Source: JAWPMT01 sp965227935
GTDB lineage: Bacteria; Bacteroidota; Bacteroidia; Cytophagales; Cyclobacteriaceae
Assembly: GCA_965227935.1 (NCBI GenBank)
Contig: CBDDGS010000019.1
Span: 2,294,001 to 2,358,000 of the forward strand
Length of the DNA: 64,000 nt
Reading direction: 5' to 3'
The notes under the pieces: generated by a model
Database searches by the model: none
The model's input: only the letters and a program-made list of their open reading frames with translations
Told to the model about the DNA's origin: nothing
Made by a program: the position numbers and the translations under genes
Shown: in pieces, positions 1 through 9,032 of the stretch
Layout of the letters: every line of letters begins with the position of its first letter
Position numbering within the stretch: the first letter of the stretch is position 1

Positions 1-1330
1 TGTCAGCAAAGTATTGGGCTGTTGCAGAGGTCACGCCATCCACGGCATTGGCTGCAGGATCGTAAGAATAAATTGGGGTATTGGTCTTCATCCTGCCTGC
101 ATCCAGCATGTCGCTGTACTTAGTCGAACGAGGGTCAGCCCATACGGTCAGGCGATTGCCTAGCTCCATGCTACCATCATGGCCCATCAGCATGGTAGGC
201 CTGCTGAACTGGTTACCCAATGTAGCGCTGTAGACAAACGTCATTCCACCTTCTAGTCCTGCCTCCCGACTTGAGCCAGTGCTGTAGTCAGGGAAGTCCA
301 TGTTGATCTGCATTACGTCAGGTACGTTGCGACCATCCTTGTGGGTGTAGATACCTCCAGATGCCACAACAGACTTAGGGATACCCATCTTCAGTACGCA
401 ATTCAGTCGGTCATAGTCATGTGTCATCAAGTCACCACTCAGGCCCGAACCATACGCCCACCACTTCCTCCATCGGAAGAAATGCTCCGCATTCCACGGA
501 ATCTTTGGAGCGTTACCCAGGAACATGTCCCAGTTGACAGTATTGGGATTGGCGTCCTTGTGGATATTGTATTGCCATGCGCCGTTATCGCTGTTACGGT
601 TTGTATTGGTAGTTACCAGGGACACATGACCGAGTACACCTTTGTTGACTATATCCTCTGCCGTAACGAAACTCTGTGTCTGTCGGTGCTGGTGGCCCAC
701 GGCAAAGACCGCCTTTGAGTTCTCAGCAGCTTCCTTCAACACATAGGTCTCTGCGATGGTGTGCGTCATAGGCTTCTCCACGTAAGCGTGGATGCCCGCG
801 TTCAGCGCGTCAATGGCGATGGGCGCATGCCAGTGGTCAGGAGTGGCAATTACAATCGCATCGATCTCACCGCTCTCAATCATCTCGGTATGGGTCGCGT
901 AGCGCTTCGGCTTATTCGTCTCGGTGGTAAATGAGGCAATGGCCAGCTCGGCCCTGTAGTCAAACATATCGACCACTCCCGTGATTCGCACATTCAGATC
1001 CTCCTGATCCAGGTATTCCTGGAGCCGTGTGTCGTTGGGGTTATTCTCGGCATTTTTCTTCATGGCCTCTAACCAGGTGTTGGAAGCGAAGCCCAGTGCT
1101 TTACAGAGTTGCTGGCCTCGGATACCATACCCGCAGATACCTACGCGCACAGGGTCACCTGAGAGGTCACCCGTCTTTGGGGGTACTCCTGGATCGATCT
1201 TTAGCGTCTCCAGGATCGCCTCCTTCTCGCGCTTCTTCTTTGTGGTGCTGGACGCCCCCGCAGCCCAAACCGCACCTAATACCGGGATACCCCCGAGTCC
1301 TTTGAGAATATCTCTTCTGCTAAATTTCAT
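1..1330 (-). CDS. Gfo/Idh/MocA family oxidoreductase, 3' end outside window
   Basis: NAD(P)-dependent sugar dehydrogenase family. The frame is open from the ATG at 1330 to the window edge, so about 443 residues are seen and the C-terminus is missing. The N-terminus MKFSRRDILKGLGG is a twin-arginine signal (SRRDxLK), which implies export in folded form. A Rossmann motif GICGYGIRG lies near residue 65, and the family motifs ATPDHWHAPIA and EKPMTHT follow. The start overlaps the stop of the upstream DoxX gene as ATGA, so the two are probably translationally coupled. Family members of this Tat-tagged type usually oxidise or epimerise sugars or glycosides in the periplasm; the substrate cannot be told. 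A relative lies at 54832-56136 next to DUF1080 genes. Confidence 0.9.
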   Translation of the reverse strand, partial: MKFSRRDILKGLGGIPVLGAVWAAGASSTTKKKREKEAILETLKIDPGVPPKTGDLSGDPVRVGICGYGIRGQQLCKALGFASNTWLEAMKKNAENNPNDTRLQEYLDQEDLNVRITGVVDMFDYRAELAIASFTTETNKPKRYATHTEMIESGEIDAIVIATPDHWHAPIAIDALNAGIHAYVEKPMTHTIAETYVLKEAAENSKAVFAVGHQHRQTQSFVTAEDIVNKGVLGHVSLVTTNTNRNSDNGAWQYNIHKDANPNTVNWDMFLGNAPKIPWNAEHFFRWRKWWAYGSGLSGDLMTHDYDRLNCVLKMGIPKSVVASGGIYTHKDGRNVPDVMQINMDFPDYSTGSSREAGLEGGMTFVYSATLGNQFSRPTMLMGHDGSMELGNRLTVWADPRSTKYSDMLDAGRMKTNTPIYSYDPAANAVDGVTSATAQYFAD

Positions 1331-1845
1331 GATTCCGAAGTTTTAAGTTCGTTGGATTTTGATTTGAACAGGCGGTCAAGCCCAAATACAGTTCCCGTCG
1401 GTGCCTGATAGACTACCGCCAGGGCTGCCAACTCGATCAGGTTTTTGTTGATGATCCAGTAGCTACCTTCGGCGACACCAGGATTTAAGCCAGGAAAGGC
1501 GGGGTGTGCCAGGTAGTACATCAACAAAAGCAAGGCGCCGGCAATGGCTCCGGGTCGTTCCAATACACCCAGCACCAACGTAAAGCCGACAAAGAGCAAG
1601 GCCACAACATTCAGCGTGTCGACGGTGCCAATAAGTCCATCTGATGAAAGCCATTGGAAGAACCCCTGAAACCACCCTTCAGCACTCGCCAAATACCCCT
1701 TGGCAGTCCAATCGGGATTGTAAGCCTTGATCACTCCTTCGTACAAAAAGTGCCAGCCAATGAATAGCCGCATGAATATGACGCTGGTGGTCAACCCCTG
1801 CGGATTCTTGAAAGTAGTCATGTCATCGAAAATATTTATGGTCAA
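1327..1845 (-). CDS. DoxX family membrane protein
   Basis: 172-residue integral membrane protein with about four hydrophobic segments (near residues 22-40, 75-95, 100-118, 135-150). The pattern FMRLFIGWHFLYEGVIKAYNPDW is cut here to its key residues: RLxxGxxFxxEGxxK near residues 26-40, typical of DoxX/DoxD-like proteins. Such proteins are often encoded with redox enzymes and may pass electrons to the quinone pool, but that is inference. It is the first gene of a two-gene unit: its TGA overlaps the ATG of the Gfo/Idh/MocA oxidoreductase by four bases. The pairing suggests a membrane partner for a periplasmic sugar dehydrogenase. The start at 1845 (ATG) is the only good one. Confidence 0.85.
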   Translation of the reverse strand: MTINIFDDMTTFKNPQGLTTSVIFMRLFIGWHFLYEGVIKAYNPDWTAKGYLASAEGWFQGFFQWLSSDGLIGTVDTLNVVALLFVGFTLVLGVLERPGAIAGALLLLMYYLAHPAFPGLNPGVAEGSYWIINKNLIELAALAVVYQAPTGTVFGLDRLFKSKSNELKTSES

Positions 1846-2222
1846 AAAAATCCTTCTAACCCTGTCGCCAGGGTCTGATTACCGTCGGGTAATTTAATGA
1901 CTACGATCGACAAGGGCCAATGACAATATTCTCAGAATACCCTGACTTTTGTTTAAAATCACTGGCGCATACATAGTAAGTAGCGAGGCCCACAATGAGG
2001 ATGAACAGCTTCCGAAATCGTGAATAAAAAGCCTGTAAGGCGAAACCGAAGAACGCCGTGGACCGTGCGCGGAGGTCGCGGGAGGCAGGTCTGAGGTCGC
2101 CGGGGGGAGGACGTGTGGCTGCCTGTGTAAGGCCTGTGGGCAACCTAAACAAAAATGCCAGTACCTCAAAGACAGGGACTGGCATACTTCTGGTGATCCC
2201 AGGCTGTGACCGTGAATACTCG
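1846..2222. other. Intergenic stretch, no gene seen
   Basis: 377 bases between the DUF58 gene and the DoxX gene. It holds the DUF58 operon terminator (2148-2185) and presumably the promoter of the DoxX unit. The octamer GAGGTCGC occurs twice near 2072-2100. Open frames here have no family features or sensible codon use. Confidence 0.6.
2148..2185 (-). terminator. Intrinsic terminator of the MoxR-DUF58 operon
   Basis: On the minus strand ATGCCAGT (2185-2178) pairs with ACTGGCAT (2162-2155). A further CCT/AGG pairing inside leaves a loop of about seven bases, and TTTTT follows. It lies about 40 bases past the DUF58 stop and fits a Rho-independent terminator for that operon. Confidence 0.8.
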
Positions 2223-3557
2223 TCAAATCATCCCCCTGGACTTGAGCTCGAGGTACTTATTGAGTGTATTGATGGAAAGCGACTCCGGTGGGGTGTAGAT
2301 GACCTGAATGCCAAACTGCCGCAAGTGTGCGAGCACCTGCTTCTTTTCGACGGTGAGCTTGCGGGCGATGGTATGGTTATAAATATCAAGAACGGTGGTA
2401 GCCGGCTGCTGATGGTAGTCCTCCAGCTCGGTATTCTCAAAGACGACCACCACCAACAGATGCATTTTGTTCATTTTGCGGAGGATGGGCAGGACGCGCT
2501 CCAGCGCGTGAAACGTATCGAAATTGGAAAAGAGAAAGATCAAGCTACGGCCATTGATCTGCTTGCGGACCATGGAGTACATCAACTCGTAGTTGGCCTC
2601 GATTTTGGTCTCCCCCTCCCGATACAGCCTCTGGAGAATACGTTGGATCTGGTTGCGGTGGTTTTCGGCCTTGAGGAACGTTTCCTGCTTGTCGGAGAAA
2701 GTGACGATGCCCGCCTTGTCCTGTCTTTTGAGGGCCGTGTTGGAGATAATGAGGCTGGCATTGATGGCATAGTCAAGGAGACTCAGCCCGTTGAAAGGCA
2801 TGCGCATGTACCGGCTCTTGTCGATGAAGCAGTACACAGGCTGTGCCTTCTCATCGGTGTATCTGTTCACCATCAGTTTGTTGGTCTTGCCGGTGGCCTT
2901 CCAGTTCATGGTCTGATAGTTGTCCCCGACGGTGTACTCACTGATCTGCTCAAACTCGTAGCTTTGGCCAATACGCCGGATCTTTTTCACACCGAGGTAG
3001 TTTGACAACTTCCGAGAAGCCCTCAGCTCGTACTTTTTGACATCCATCACGGAGGGATAGACGGGTACCATCTCTCCAACCTTGAAAGTAATGCGCCGCT
3101 CCAGGAAGCGCAATCTCGTCCGGAGGAACACGTGCACACTACCAAAGTGATACTCTCCACGTGAGGTGGGCCGCAGCTTTTCCTTTAGTGTGTACGACGA
3201 ACGCGGAGCTATCATGGTAAAGGTCTCACGGTTTCGAACTTGAAACTGGGTGGGTAGTTCGTTGACGACGCTGATGGCAAACTTGAAATCGCTATCGTTG
3301 ATGAGCGTAGTATGTATGAGGTGGTCGTTCCCCAGAGACATGACATTGGGCAGTTGCCTGTCGCACTGGAAATTGATCTTCCTATTGTAGAGCAACAGTG
3401 CATCGAGTCCTGCGGCGGCCACAAGCAAAGCAATACTGGCCTGAGCAAAGGGAAAAAGAACCGGCAAGGGAAAACTCAGCGTAAACAAAATTACGATGGC
3501 CCCGAGCGCGGCGAAGATCCGAATGTTGAGATATGTACCGAGTACAAAAGTTCTCAT
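2223..3557 (-). CDS. DUF58 domain protein (MoxR partner)
   Basis: 444 residues. Two hydrophobic segments lie near residues 13-32 and 35-57, then a periplasm- or cytoplasm-facing beta-rich part, then the DUF58 core with YTVGDNYQTMNWKATG near residue 210. After it comes a von Willebrand A-like start (CFIDKSRYM) in which the metal-binding DxSxS is altered to DKSRY, so metal binding is doubtful. DUF58 proteins are encoded with MoxR ATPases across bacteria and are thought to be their membrane-bound substrates or adaptors. Here the ATG overlaps the MoxR stop by four bases, and the gene is last in the operon, followed by a terminator. The exact role is unknown. Confidence 0.92.
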   Translation of the reverse strand: MRTFVLGTYLNIRIFAALGAIVILFTLSFPLPVLFPFAQASIALLVAAAGLDALLLYNRKINFQCDRQLPNVMSLGNDHLIHTTLINDSDFKFAISVVNELPTQFQVRNRETFTMIAPRSSYTLKEKLRPTSRGEYHFGSVHVFLRTRLRFLERRITFKVGEMVPVYPSVMDVKKYELRASRKLSNYLGVKKIRRIGQSYEFEQISEYTVGDNYQTMNWKATGKTNKLMVNRYTDEKAQPVYCFIDKSRYMRMPFNGLSLLDYAINASLIISNTALKRQDKAGIVTFSDKQETFLKAENHRNQIQRILQRLYREGETKIEANYELMYSMVRKQINGRSLIFLFSNFDTFHALERVLPILRKMNKMHLLVVVVFENTELEDYHQQPATTVLDIYNHTIARKLTVEKKQVLAHLRQFGIQVIYTPPESLSINTLNKYLELKSRGMI

Positions 3558-4540
3558 CGTGGCACTTCTACCGACCTGACAATCTCGTCGATGACGTCCT
3601 CCACCTCAGTACCTTCCATCTCCTTTTCGGCGCTCAGCAGGATGCGATGGTTGAGAATGGGCTTGATGACGTACTGGACATCCTCTGGGATGACGAAGTC
3701 CCGGCCCATGATGGCAGCAAAGGCCTTGGAAGACTTGAGCATAGCCAATGATGCCCGCGGAGATGCACCCAGGAAAAGCTCCCCATTGTATCTGGTACTG
3801 TGAACGATATTCGCGATGTAATCGAGGATGTCTTCCTTGATGTGAATGTTCTCTATCATGGTGGCGAAGGTCGCGATGTCTTTGGGCGTCAATACTCCCG
3901 ATACGTCTTCTGCTACCTTGGCTTCGAAGTCGTTTTGGAACCTCCGAAGAATGAGCTTCTCATGCTCGAGGCTCGGATACTCGAGCTTCACCCGGAAGAG
4001 GAATCGATCGAGCTGAGCCTCGGGCAGCTGATAAGTCCCCTCCTGCTCTATGGGGTTTTGTGTGGCCAGGACCATGAAGGGTGCTTCCATTTGGAAGGTC
4101 TCGCCATCTATGGATATCTGCCGCTCCTCCATCACTTCAAAAAGTGCTGCCTGGGTCTTAGCGGGCGATCGATTGATCTCATCGATCAAGACGATGTTTG
4201 AAAAGATGGGGCCCGCCTTGAAGGAGAACTCGCTCTTCTTGAAATCGAATATGGACGTACCCAAGACATCTGTAGGCATCAGATCCGGAGTGAACTGGAT
4301 CCTTGAAAAGTCAGAAGAGATTGTCTTGGCGAGCATACGCGCCGTCAGGGTTTTGGCGATGCCCGGCACGCCCTCTAGCAGCAGATGTCCATTGGTGAAA
4401 AGGCTGATGAGAAACAAGTCGATTGTCTCTGACTGGCCTATGATCACTTTCTGGACCTCTTGCCTGATCGCCTCCACTTTTTGTTTGAAGGCCATCAGTT
4501 GCTGCTGGTCCACGCCCGGGCTTTGGGTCATCTCATCCAT
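3554..4540 (-). CDS. MoxR family AAA+ ATPase
   Basis: 328 residues. The Walker A motif is GVPGIAKT near residue 58, Walker B is VLIDEINRSPAKTQ, and LFEVMEERQIS, sensor-1 ATQNP and LPEAQLDRF follow, all hallmarks of MoxR proper. MoxR ATPases act as chaperone-like remodellers that help mature enzymes or envelope complexes, usually with VWA or DUF58 partners. It starts three bases after the DUF4350 stop, and its own stop overlaps the DUF58 start. A lid domain occupies roughly residues 230-328. Family assignment is very sure; the client protein is not known. Confidence 0.96.
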   Translation of the reverse strand: MDEMTQSPGVDQQQLMAFKQKVEAIRQEVQKVIIGQSETIDLFLISLFTNGHLLLEGVPGIAKTLTARMLAKTISSDFSRIQFTPDLMPTDVLGTSIFDFKKSEFSFKAGPIFSNIVLIDEINRSPAKTQAALFEVMEERQISIDGETFQMEAPFMVLATQNPIEQEGTYQLPEAQLDRFLFRVKLEYPSLEHEKLILRRFQNDFEAKVAEDVSGVLTPKDIATFATMIENIHIKEDILDYIANIVHSTRYNGELFLGASPRASLAMLKSSKAFAAIMGRDFVIPEDVQYVIKPILNHRILLSAEKEMEGTEVEDVIDEIVRSVEVPR

Positions 4541-4543
4541 AGA

Positions 4544-5767
4544 TTACTTGCATTTTTTGTAAAAGTCTCTTGTCAATTTGTCGTATTCGACGAGGTCTTC
4601 GGCTTTCACCTCGACCTTTAATTCCAGCCTCCGCGCCTCGCGAATGATCCTGTCTATCTCGTTGGCATCTACTCCCGACTTGAGGCTCGCTTTCTTGAGA
4701 AAATCGTCATCAAGCTTGTTGGTGGGGATATTGTAATGCGACCTGATGAAGGTCAACAGCAGGTTTCGCTGGTGTCTGATGATATTTAAGTGTGCGCCCT
4801 GCTGATAGTACATGCCACCGATCGTCTCTACAAACTCCACTGAAGTGTTCCTGACGTGGGAGACGACTGGCACTACCCGCTGGCGCCTTCGGGTGTACAG
4901 CACAATGTAGATCAAGGCACCCGCCAGGATCACATACCATGCCCACCGTAGGCTCGGCTGTGACAGGATAAATGACATAGGTCCAGGACCGGAGGTATCT
5001 TCGCGGGCGGCGTAGCTGTAGTCATCCCAGTAGATGGGACCGTCATCCAGATGGCTGAAGACCGATTCGGCATAAGCCTGCTTATCCTCATTCGCCAGGT
5101 GGTAATTGGTGAATACCAAAGGGGCCAAATGGAAGTATATGGTACCCTCGCCGTGAGACAGCCGAAAATAGTTCAAACCCGCCTCGCCAATGAGGCCCAT
5201 AACCTGCAGACGCTCATCATCGGTACTGTCGGCATACGTCCACGTGTACGGCTCCCTCTCCCAGTCGTAGACATAGTCAAAATCTGAAGAGATGGTGTCT
5301 CCATTGAGGGAAAGCGCATTCATAGTGGCGATCGAATCCACAAACGAATCGACATACATCGACGTGAACAGATCTGCCTCATAGAAGATATCATACGGAT
5401 CCCGGTAAGACAGGATATAGGCGGTGTTGCCTTTCTCAACAAATGACAGTAATGCAAGGATCTCCGTCGTGCTATAATACCAGTACTCTCCCAGAAATAC
5501 ATAATTGGCCCCTGTGATCAATGAGTCGTCCAGTACGCTCTGGAGAGGTGCATTTATCTTGACGAAGTCATCATCTGCCACACGGGCCCGAAGGAGTTCA
5601 TACAGGTAGTGCGAGCCGTAAGGGTCTTTCGACGTGTATCGATAGTGCGGCTCCCAATTGAACGACCTCCTGGGAGGCTCTCTTGTATAAAACAGGGCAA
5701 TCAGTGCTACGACTGATACCAGCAGCGCGATACGAAGGAAAAACTGCTTAGACATCGCCTGAGTCAT
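4544..5767 (-). CDS. DUF4350 domain membrane protein
   Basis: 407 residues. A single N-terminal transmembrane helix (near residues 8-25) leads into a large extracytoplasmic domain with the DUF4350 pattern: SKDPYGSHYLYELLR near residue 45, and GANYVFLGEY and GNTAYILSY further on. A second helix (near residues 285-303, WAWYVILAGALIYIVLY) leads to a cytoplasmic tail of about 100 residues rich in charge. The DUF4350 fold is related to the GATase/ThuA-like or IFT52 group, perhaps ligand binding (known from family, not visible here). It overlaps the preceding DUF4129 gene by 20 bases, so it is part of the same operon and probably of the same membrane complex. Confidence 0.85.
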   Translation of the reverse strand: MTQAMSKQFFLRIALLVSVVALIALFYTREPPRRSFNWEPHYRYTSKDPYGSHYLYELLRARVADDDFVKINAPLQSVLDDSLITGANYVFLGEYWYYSTTEILALLSFVEKGNTAYILSYRDPYDIFYEADLFTSMYVDSFVDSIATMNALSLNGDTISSDFDYVYDWEREPYTWTYADSTDDERLQVMGLIGEAGLNYFRLSHGEGTIYFHLAPLVFTNYHLANEDKQAYAESVFSHLDDGPIYWDDYSYAAREDTSGPGPMSFILSQPSLRWAWYVILAGALIYIVLYTRRRQRVVPVVSHVRNTSVEFVETIGGMYYQQGAHLNIIRHQRNLLLTFIRSHYNIPTNKLDDDFLKKASLKSGVDANEIDRIIREARRLELKVEVKAEDLVEYDKLTRDFYKKCK

Positions 5768-6449
5768 TTAGCCTCGTGCGCACTGTATCGAACACCGCCA
5801 GCTGGTCCCTCAATTGATTTTCATCCATCTGCTTCTCCCCATACCAAACAAGGTCAAAAGCATCAGCTACTTCCAGAAATGGGTATTGCAAGTGATGGCC
5901 TTCCAGCTCGTAGAAGTAGTGCCTGTTGGTCTTTTCCTTCTGCCAGCGTATTGCACCACTAACGTCAAGGGTTTTGAGGATGATCAAAAACGAGATCCTG
6001 ATTGCCAGCCGGTAGTCTCGGTCCGCCAGGGCCCTCTCCAACCACCTCTCCAAATCACTCTTAATCGGTATCTCATCCAGGTCGTCAATATTCAAGTCGC
6101 CACTGTCACTTGCCAACTTTTGCTGGCGTGATAGAAGCCCACTACCGATGATCAACTGGTACAGCAATATGACGATGAAGGCGATGAACACAAGTATCAA
6201 GACGATCTGGACCGCAGGTCCGAGATTGATCGTCCTCGTGGATCTCTGCCTTGAGATTGGCCGGCTCTCCCTTTCATTGCCTCGGGTGCCCGACTCTTCG
6301 ACAGTCTTTTTTTTGGCTGCGTTCCCGTCCTCGAAGCGGATCTCCTCCCGCAACTCTCTCCATCGCCCCCGGTCAAACGGGGTATCTTCCTGAGCGACCG
6401 CAGGCGTCAGTATCAAGAAGAGGGAAACAATTCGCAGCAACCGATTCAT
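5748..6449 (-). CDS. DUF4129 domain membrane protein
   Basis: 233 residues. There is a signal peptide (MNRLLRIVSLFLILTPAVAQ), a charged linker of about 55 residues, one transmembrane helix (near residues 78-102), then a C-terminal DUF4129 region with WLERALADRDYRLAIR and NRHYFYEL. DUF4129 is found near transglutaminase-like and MoxR/DUF58 genes. The protein is short because it has only the C-terminal helical domain. The start overlaps the SpoIIM-like stop by four bases, and the end overlaps the DUF4350 gene by 20. It is probably a subunit of the membrane assembly served by MoxR. Confidence 0.85.
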   Translation of the reverse strand: MNRLLRIVSLFLILTPAVAQEDTPFDRGRWRELREEIRFEDGNAAKKKTVEESGTRGNERESRPISRQRSTRTINLGPAVQIVLILVFIAFIVILLYQLIIGSGLLSRQQKLASDSGDLNIDDLDEIPIKSDLERWLERALADRDYRLAIRISFLIILKTLDVSGAIRWQKEKTNRHYFYELEGHHLQYPFLEVADAFDLVWYGEKQMDENQLRDQLAVFDTVRTRLNDSGDV

Positions 6450-8266
6450 TTGGACATAAACTCTTTTAGTTGCCTTCTTAGGTCCCGAGCCTCGACGATT
6501 TCCAGCAAAGAGAAATAGCAGATCGAGAGGGCGACAAGGGTAATGGGCGCCGCCGCCATATTTGTGAAAAAGGGAATGAATGCGTTTACGAATACCAGGA
6601 CGTACCGCATAGCACCCTCATCCGTGGGTATATTCCATTTGATGAACTCGAGATACAAGAAGGGAAACGGTGTGTTGAAGAAGAAAAAGATCAGGCCACC
6701 GATCAGCGTGACAATGATCATGACACCGTAGACAAAACCGTAGTTGCCCTTGAGCAAAAGCCGAACTCGCGTAATCGATTTATTGACCCCTACCCTTTCC
6801 TTTACAATCACAAACAGCATAAGAATGACCATAGGCTGAAAGATGATGGACGTAAAAAACGCCAGTCCCGAGCTTGCAAAATCGACGGCATTGACCAGAC
6901 AGTTCGAAAAGAACGCTATCAAGAGGAATATCGCCCATCGAGCGCGAGAGGGAAAGGACGACGGGTCAATGTCCCTGAGGAGTATCCGAAAAATGAGTGT
7001 CGAGAACACCGCGTAAACCAGGGAGTTGGTCAGGAACAAAATCGGGTAGGTGGAGTAGTCCCCATAGTATGAGGAGGCTTCGAACCAACCATCCAGCCCC
7101 GCGCCTATGTATGCAGGCAGGTCCTTGAAAACCACGATTAGTCCCAATACGGTATAGGCAGCAACAACCGCCACGGCGGTGAGGAGGATCTGCTTGCTAT
7201 GCTTGCGATAAAACAGAAACGTATCCCTTAAGATGTCTCCGGCACTTTTGATGAGGCCCTCGTACCGAATCGTAAAGTCGGGCGTCGGCTGCAGTTCTAC
7301 GGGAGTGTCAACCGGCCTCCTACGGGCAATGACCCTGGGATAAAATACAAAGTAGAAAAGCATGAACGCTAATGAGACCAAAATCAGTAAGAGCCTCAGC
7401 ACGTCTGAGACGTCGGTATATCTTGTCAGGAAGGACTCAATGATCGCTGCAAAAATCAGTATGGGTACAATGCCCAGAAACAACATCGCCCCTCTTTTCG
7501 CGGCAATTTGAAACGCCTGCAAGCGAGAATACGATCCGGGCGCGATAATGCCTTTGCCCAGAACGATCCCCGAGGCGCCAGCAATAACAATGGAGGAAAT
7601 CTCCAACGTTCCGTGCAGCCAGATGGTCAAAAACGACTCCCTGAAAAGGTCTTGCTCAATAAAGAAATACTGAAAAGCACCTACCATGATGCCATTGTAC
7701 AACAAAATGATAATACTTCCGACCGCATAGACGATCCCCATCAGAAAGGTCCTAACTGCCACCAGCAGATTGTTGAAGGTGATGCTGAGGAACATGTCGA
7801 ACTCATTCGACTTTTTGTAGACAGCCATGGGGTCACCACTGGTGATATTGGCCACGGTCATATCTACATAATCATCACCTAAAATGACACGCACAAACTC
7901 CGGATCCTGATGGGAGGATACCACGCCTATTGCCATGGCAATGAGGAAAACACAAAGGGAGATCAGTAGTTCGCGACGTGACTGATAGGCGATCACCGGT
8001 AGTCCCTCACGCCAGAAGTGCCAAAAGCTCTTCGTATACCTGCGTTTCGGGGCGCGATAGATGACGTAGAACAGTTGTTGGCAAAGGTTGTTGAGGTACA
8101 CCCGAATGGTGCGGTTGTTGTAAAAAGTGCGGGCGTACGAGAGGTCATCTGTGATCTGCACAAAAAAGCTGCTGAGCCGGTCAGGATCCCTGTTGTCCGA
8201 TTTCAACAATATTTCGAATCTCTCCCATTTCTCCCTGTTTTGTTCGATAAATTTGGATTCCCTCAT
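6446..8266 (-). CDS. Stage II sporulation protein M-like membrane protein
   Basis: 606 residues with roughly ten hydrophobic helices. The first half is a SpoIIM domain: a basic cytoplasmic N-terminus (MRESKFIEQNREKWERFE), then YVDMT, MAVYKKSNEFDMFLSITFNNL, LYNGIMVGAFQYFF and the motif HGTLEISSIVIAGASG (about residues 215-235), which is strongly conserved in the family. The C-terminal half carries another set of helices. In Firmicutes SpoIIM acts in engulfment; in Bacteroidota, which do not sporulate, the role is unknown and tied to the MoxR-DUF58 cluster. It is the first gene of the minus operon, with only 23 bases to the divergent RDD gene. Confidence 0.88.
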   Translation of the reverse strand: MRESKFIEQNREKWERFEILLKSDNRDPDRLSSFFVQITDDLSYARTFYNNRTIRVYLNNLCQQLFYVIYRAPKRRYTKSFWHFWREGLPVIAYQSRRELLISLCVFLIAMAIGVVSSHQDPEFVRVILGDDYVDMTVANITSGDPMAVYKKSNEFDMFLSITFNNLLVAVRTFLMGIVYAVGSIIILLYNGIMVGAFQYFFIEQDLFRESFLTIWLHGTLEISSIVIAGASGIVLGKGIIAPGSYSRLQAFQIAAKRGAMLFLGIVPILIFAAIIESFLTRYTDVSDVLRLLLILVSLAFMLFYFVFYPRVIARRRPVDTPVELQPTPDFTIRYEGLIKSAGDILRDTFLFYRKHSKQILLTAVAVVAAYTVLGLIVVFKDLPAYIGAGLDGWFEASSYYGDYSTYPILFLTNSLVYAVFSTLIFRILLRDIDPSSFPSRARWAIFLLIAFFSNCLVNAVDFASSGLAFFTSIIFQPMVILMLFVIVKERVGVNKSITRVRLLLKGNYGFVYGVMIIVTLIGGLIFFFFNTPFPFLYLEFIKWNIPTDEGAMRYVLVFVNAFIPFFTNMAAAPITLVALSICYFSLLEIVEARDLRRQLKEFMSK

Positions 8267-8289
8267 CTGTTTTCCAAATTACTGGCTAA

Positions 8290-9021
8290 GTGCAAAACAT
8301 CGAAATCAACACAACTCAAAATGTGAGAATCACTTACGAAGTCGCCCACCTCGGAGACCGTACGCTCGCATTTCTCATCGACTTGTTGATCATCGGAGCG
8401 GTATTCCTTGGCAGCTCTTTTATCTCGATGATATTCACGGACGATTCGTCTTCGTGGGTGTTCTATCTCATTAGTGCTCCCATCGCAATGTTTTACACCT
8501 TCGCCTTTGAAGTCGCCATGAAGGGACAGACTCCCGGTAAGCGAGCGCTCAAGATTCAGGTGGTCAAAATCAATGGAAAATACGCTCAAGCTGGTGACTA
8601 TTTTTTGAGATGGTTATTTCGGTTGGTAGATATCTATTTGAGCCTCGGGATCGTCGCCGCAATCTTCATCAGCACAAGTAAGAAAGGCCAAAGACTCGGG
8701 GACCTCGTCAGTGAGACCTCCCTCATCAGGATCAAGCCTTCTTCCGAGATGGCCTTCAAAGAAATCGAGGAGAATTATGATAATGAGGACTATGTCCCGG
8801 TATATCCGACCGTGACCAAGCTCAGCGAATCGGATATGCTGCTTGTGCAAAATGCCCTTATTCGCTACAAGAAGTACAAAAACGACGCTCATAAGCAGGT
8901 ACTCGACGACTTATCAAAAGGTATCAGAGAAAAGCTGGGCATCGAAGATGATGCCTCCTCCCCGGAGCCCACAGTTTTCCTTTCAGATCTCATTCGAGAC
9001 TATATCATCCTGACACGATAG
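8290..9021 (+). CDS. RDD family membrane protein
   Basis: 243 residues, GTG start at 8290. The N-terminus MQNIEINTTQNVRITYE is typical of Bacteroidota RDD proteins, which supports this start although it leaves only 23 bases to the divergent SpoIIM-like gene. The RDD core covers residues 15-150: HLGDRTLAFLIDLLI holds the R-D pair, GQTPGKRALKIQV is the second motif, and FLRWLFRLVDIY holds the third. Three to four membrane helices are visible. A hydrophilic C-terminal tail of about 90 residues follows. RDD proteins may be transporters or complex subunits; some have Na+/H+ antiport activity. Its place beside the MoxR cluster suggests a part in the same complex. Confidence 0.88.
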   Translation: MQNIEINTTQNVRITYEVAHLGDRTLAFLIDLLIIGAVFLGSSFISMIFTDDSSSWVFYLISAPIAMFYTFAFEVAMKGQTPGKRALKIQVVKINGKYAQAGDYFLRWLFRLVDIYLSLGIVAAIFISTSKKGQRLGDLVSETSLIRIKPSSEMAFKEIEENYDNEDYVPVYPTVTKLSESDMLLVQNALIRYKKYKNDAHKQVLDDLSKGIREKLGIEDDASSPEPTVFLSDLIRDYIILTR

Positions 9022-9032
9022 CCCAAGGGGCA

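Noticed and set aside
1894..2226. Open frames of 94 and 110 codons on the minus strand
   Set aside because: Arg/Pro-rich translation without family features, overlapping the operon terminator.
2058..3005. 315-codon open frame on the plus strand
   Set aside because: It is antisense to the DUF58 gene; codon pattern mirrors the real gene.
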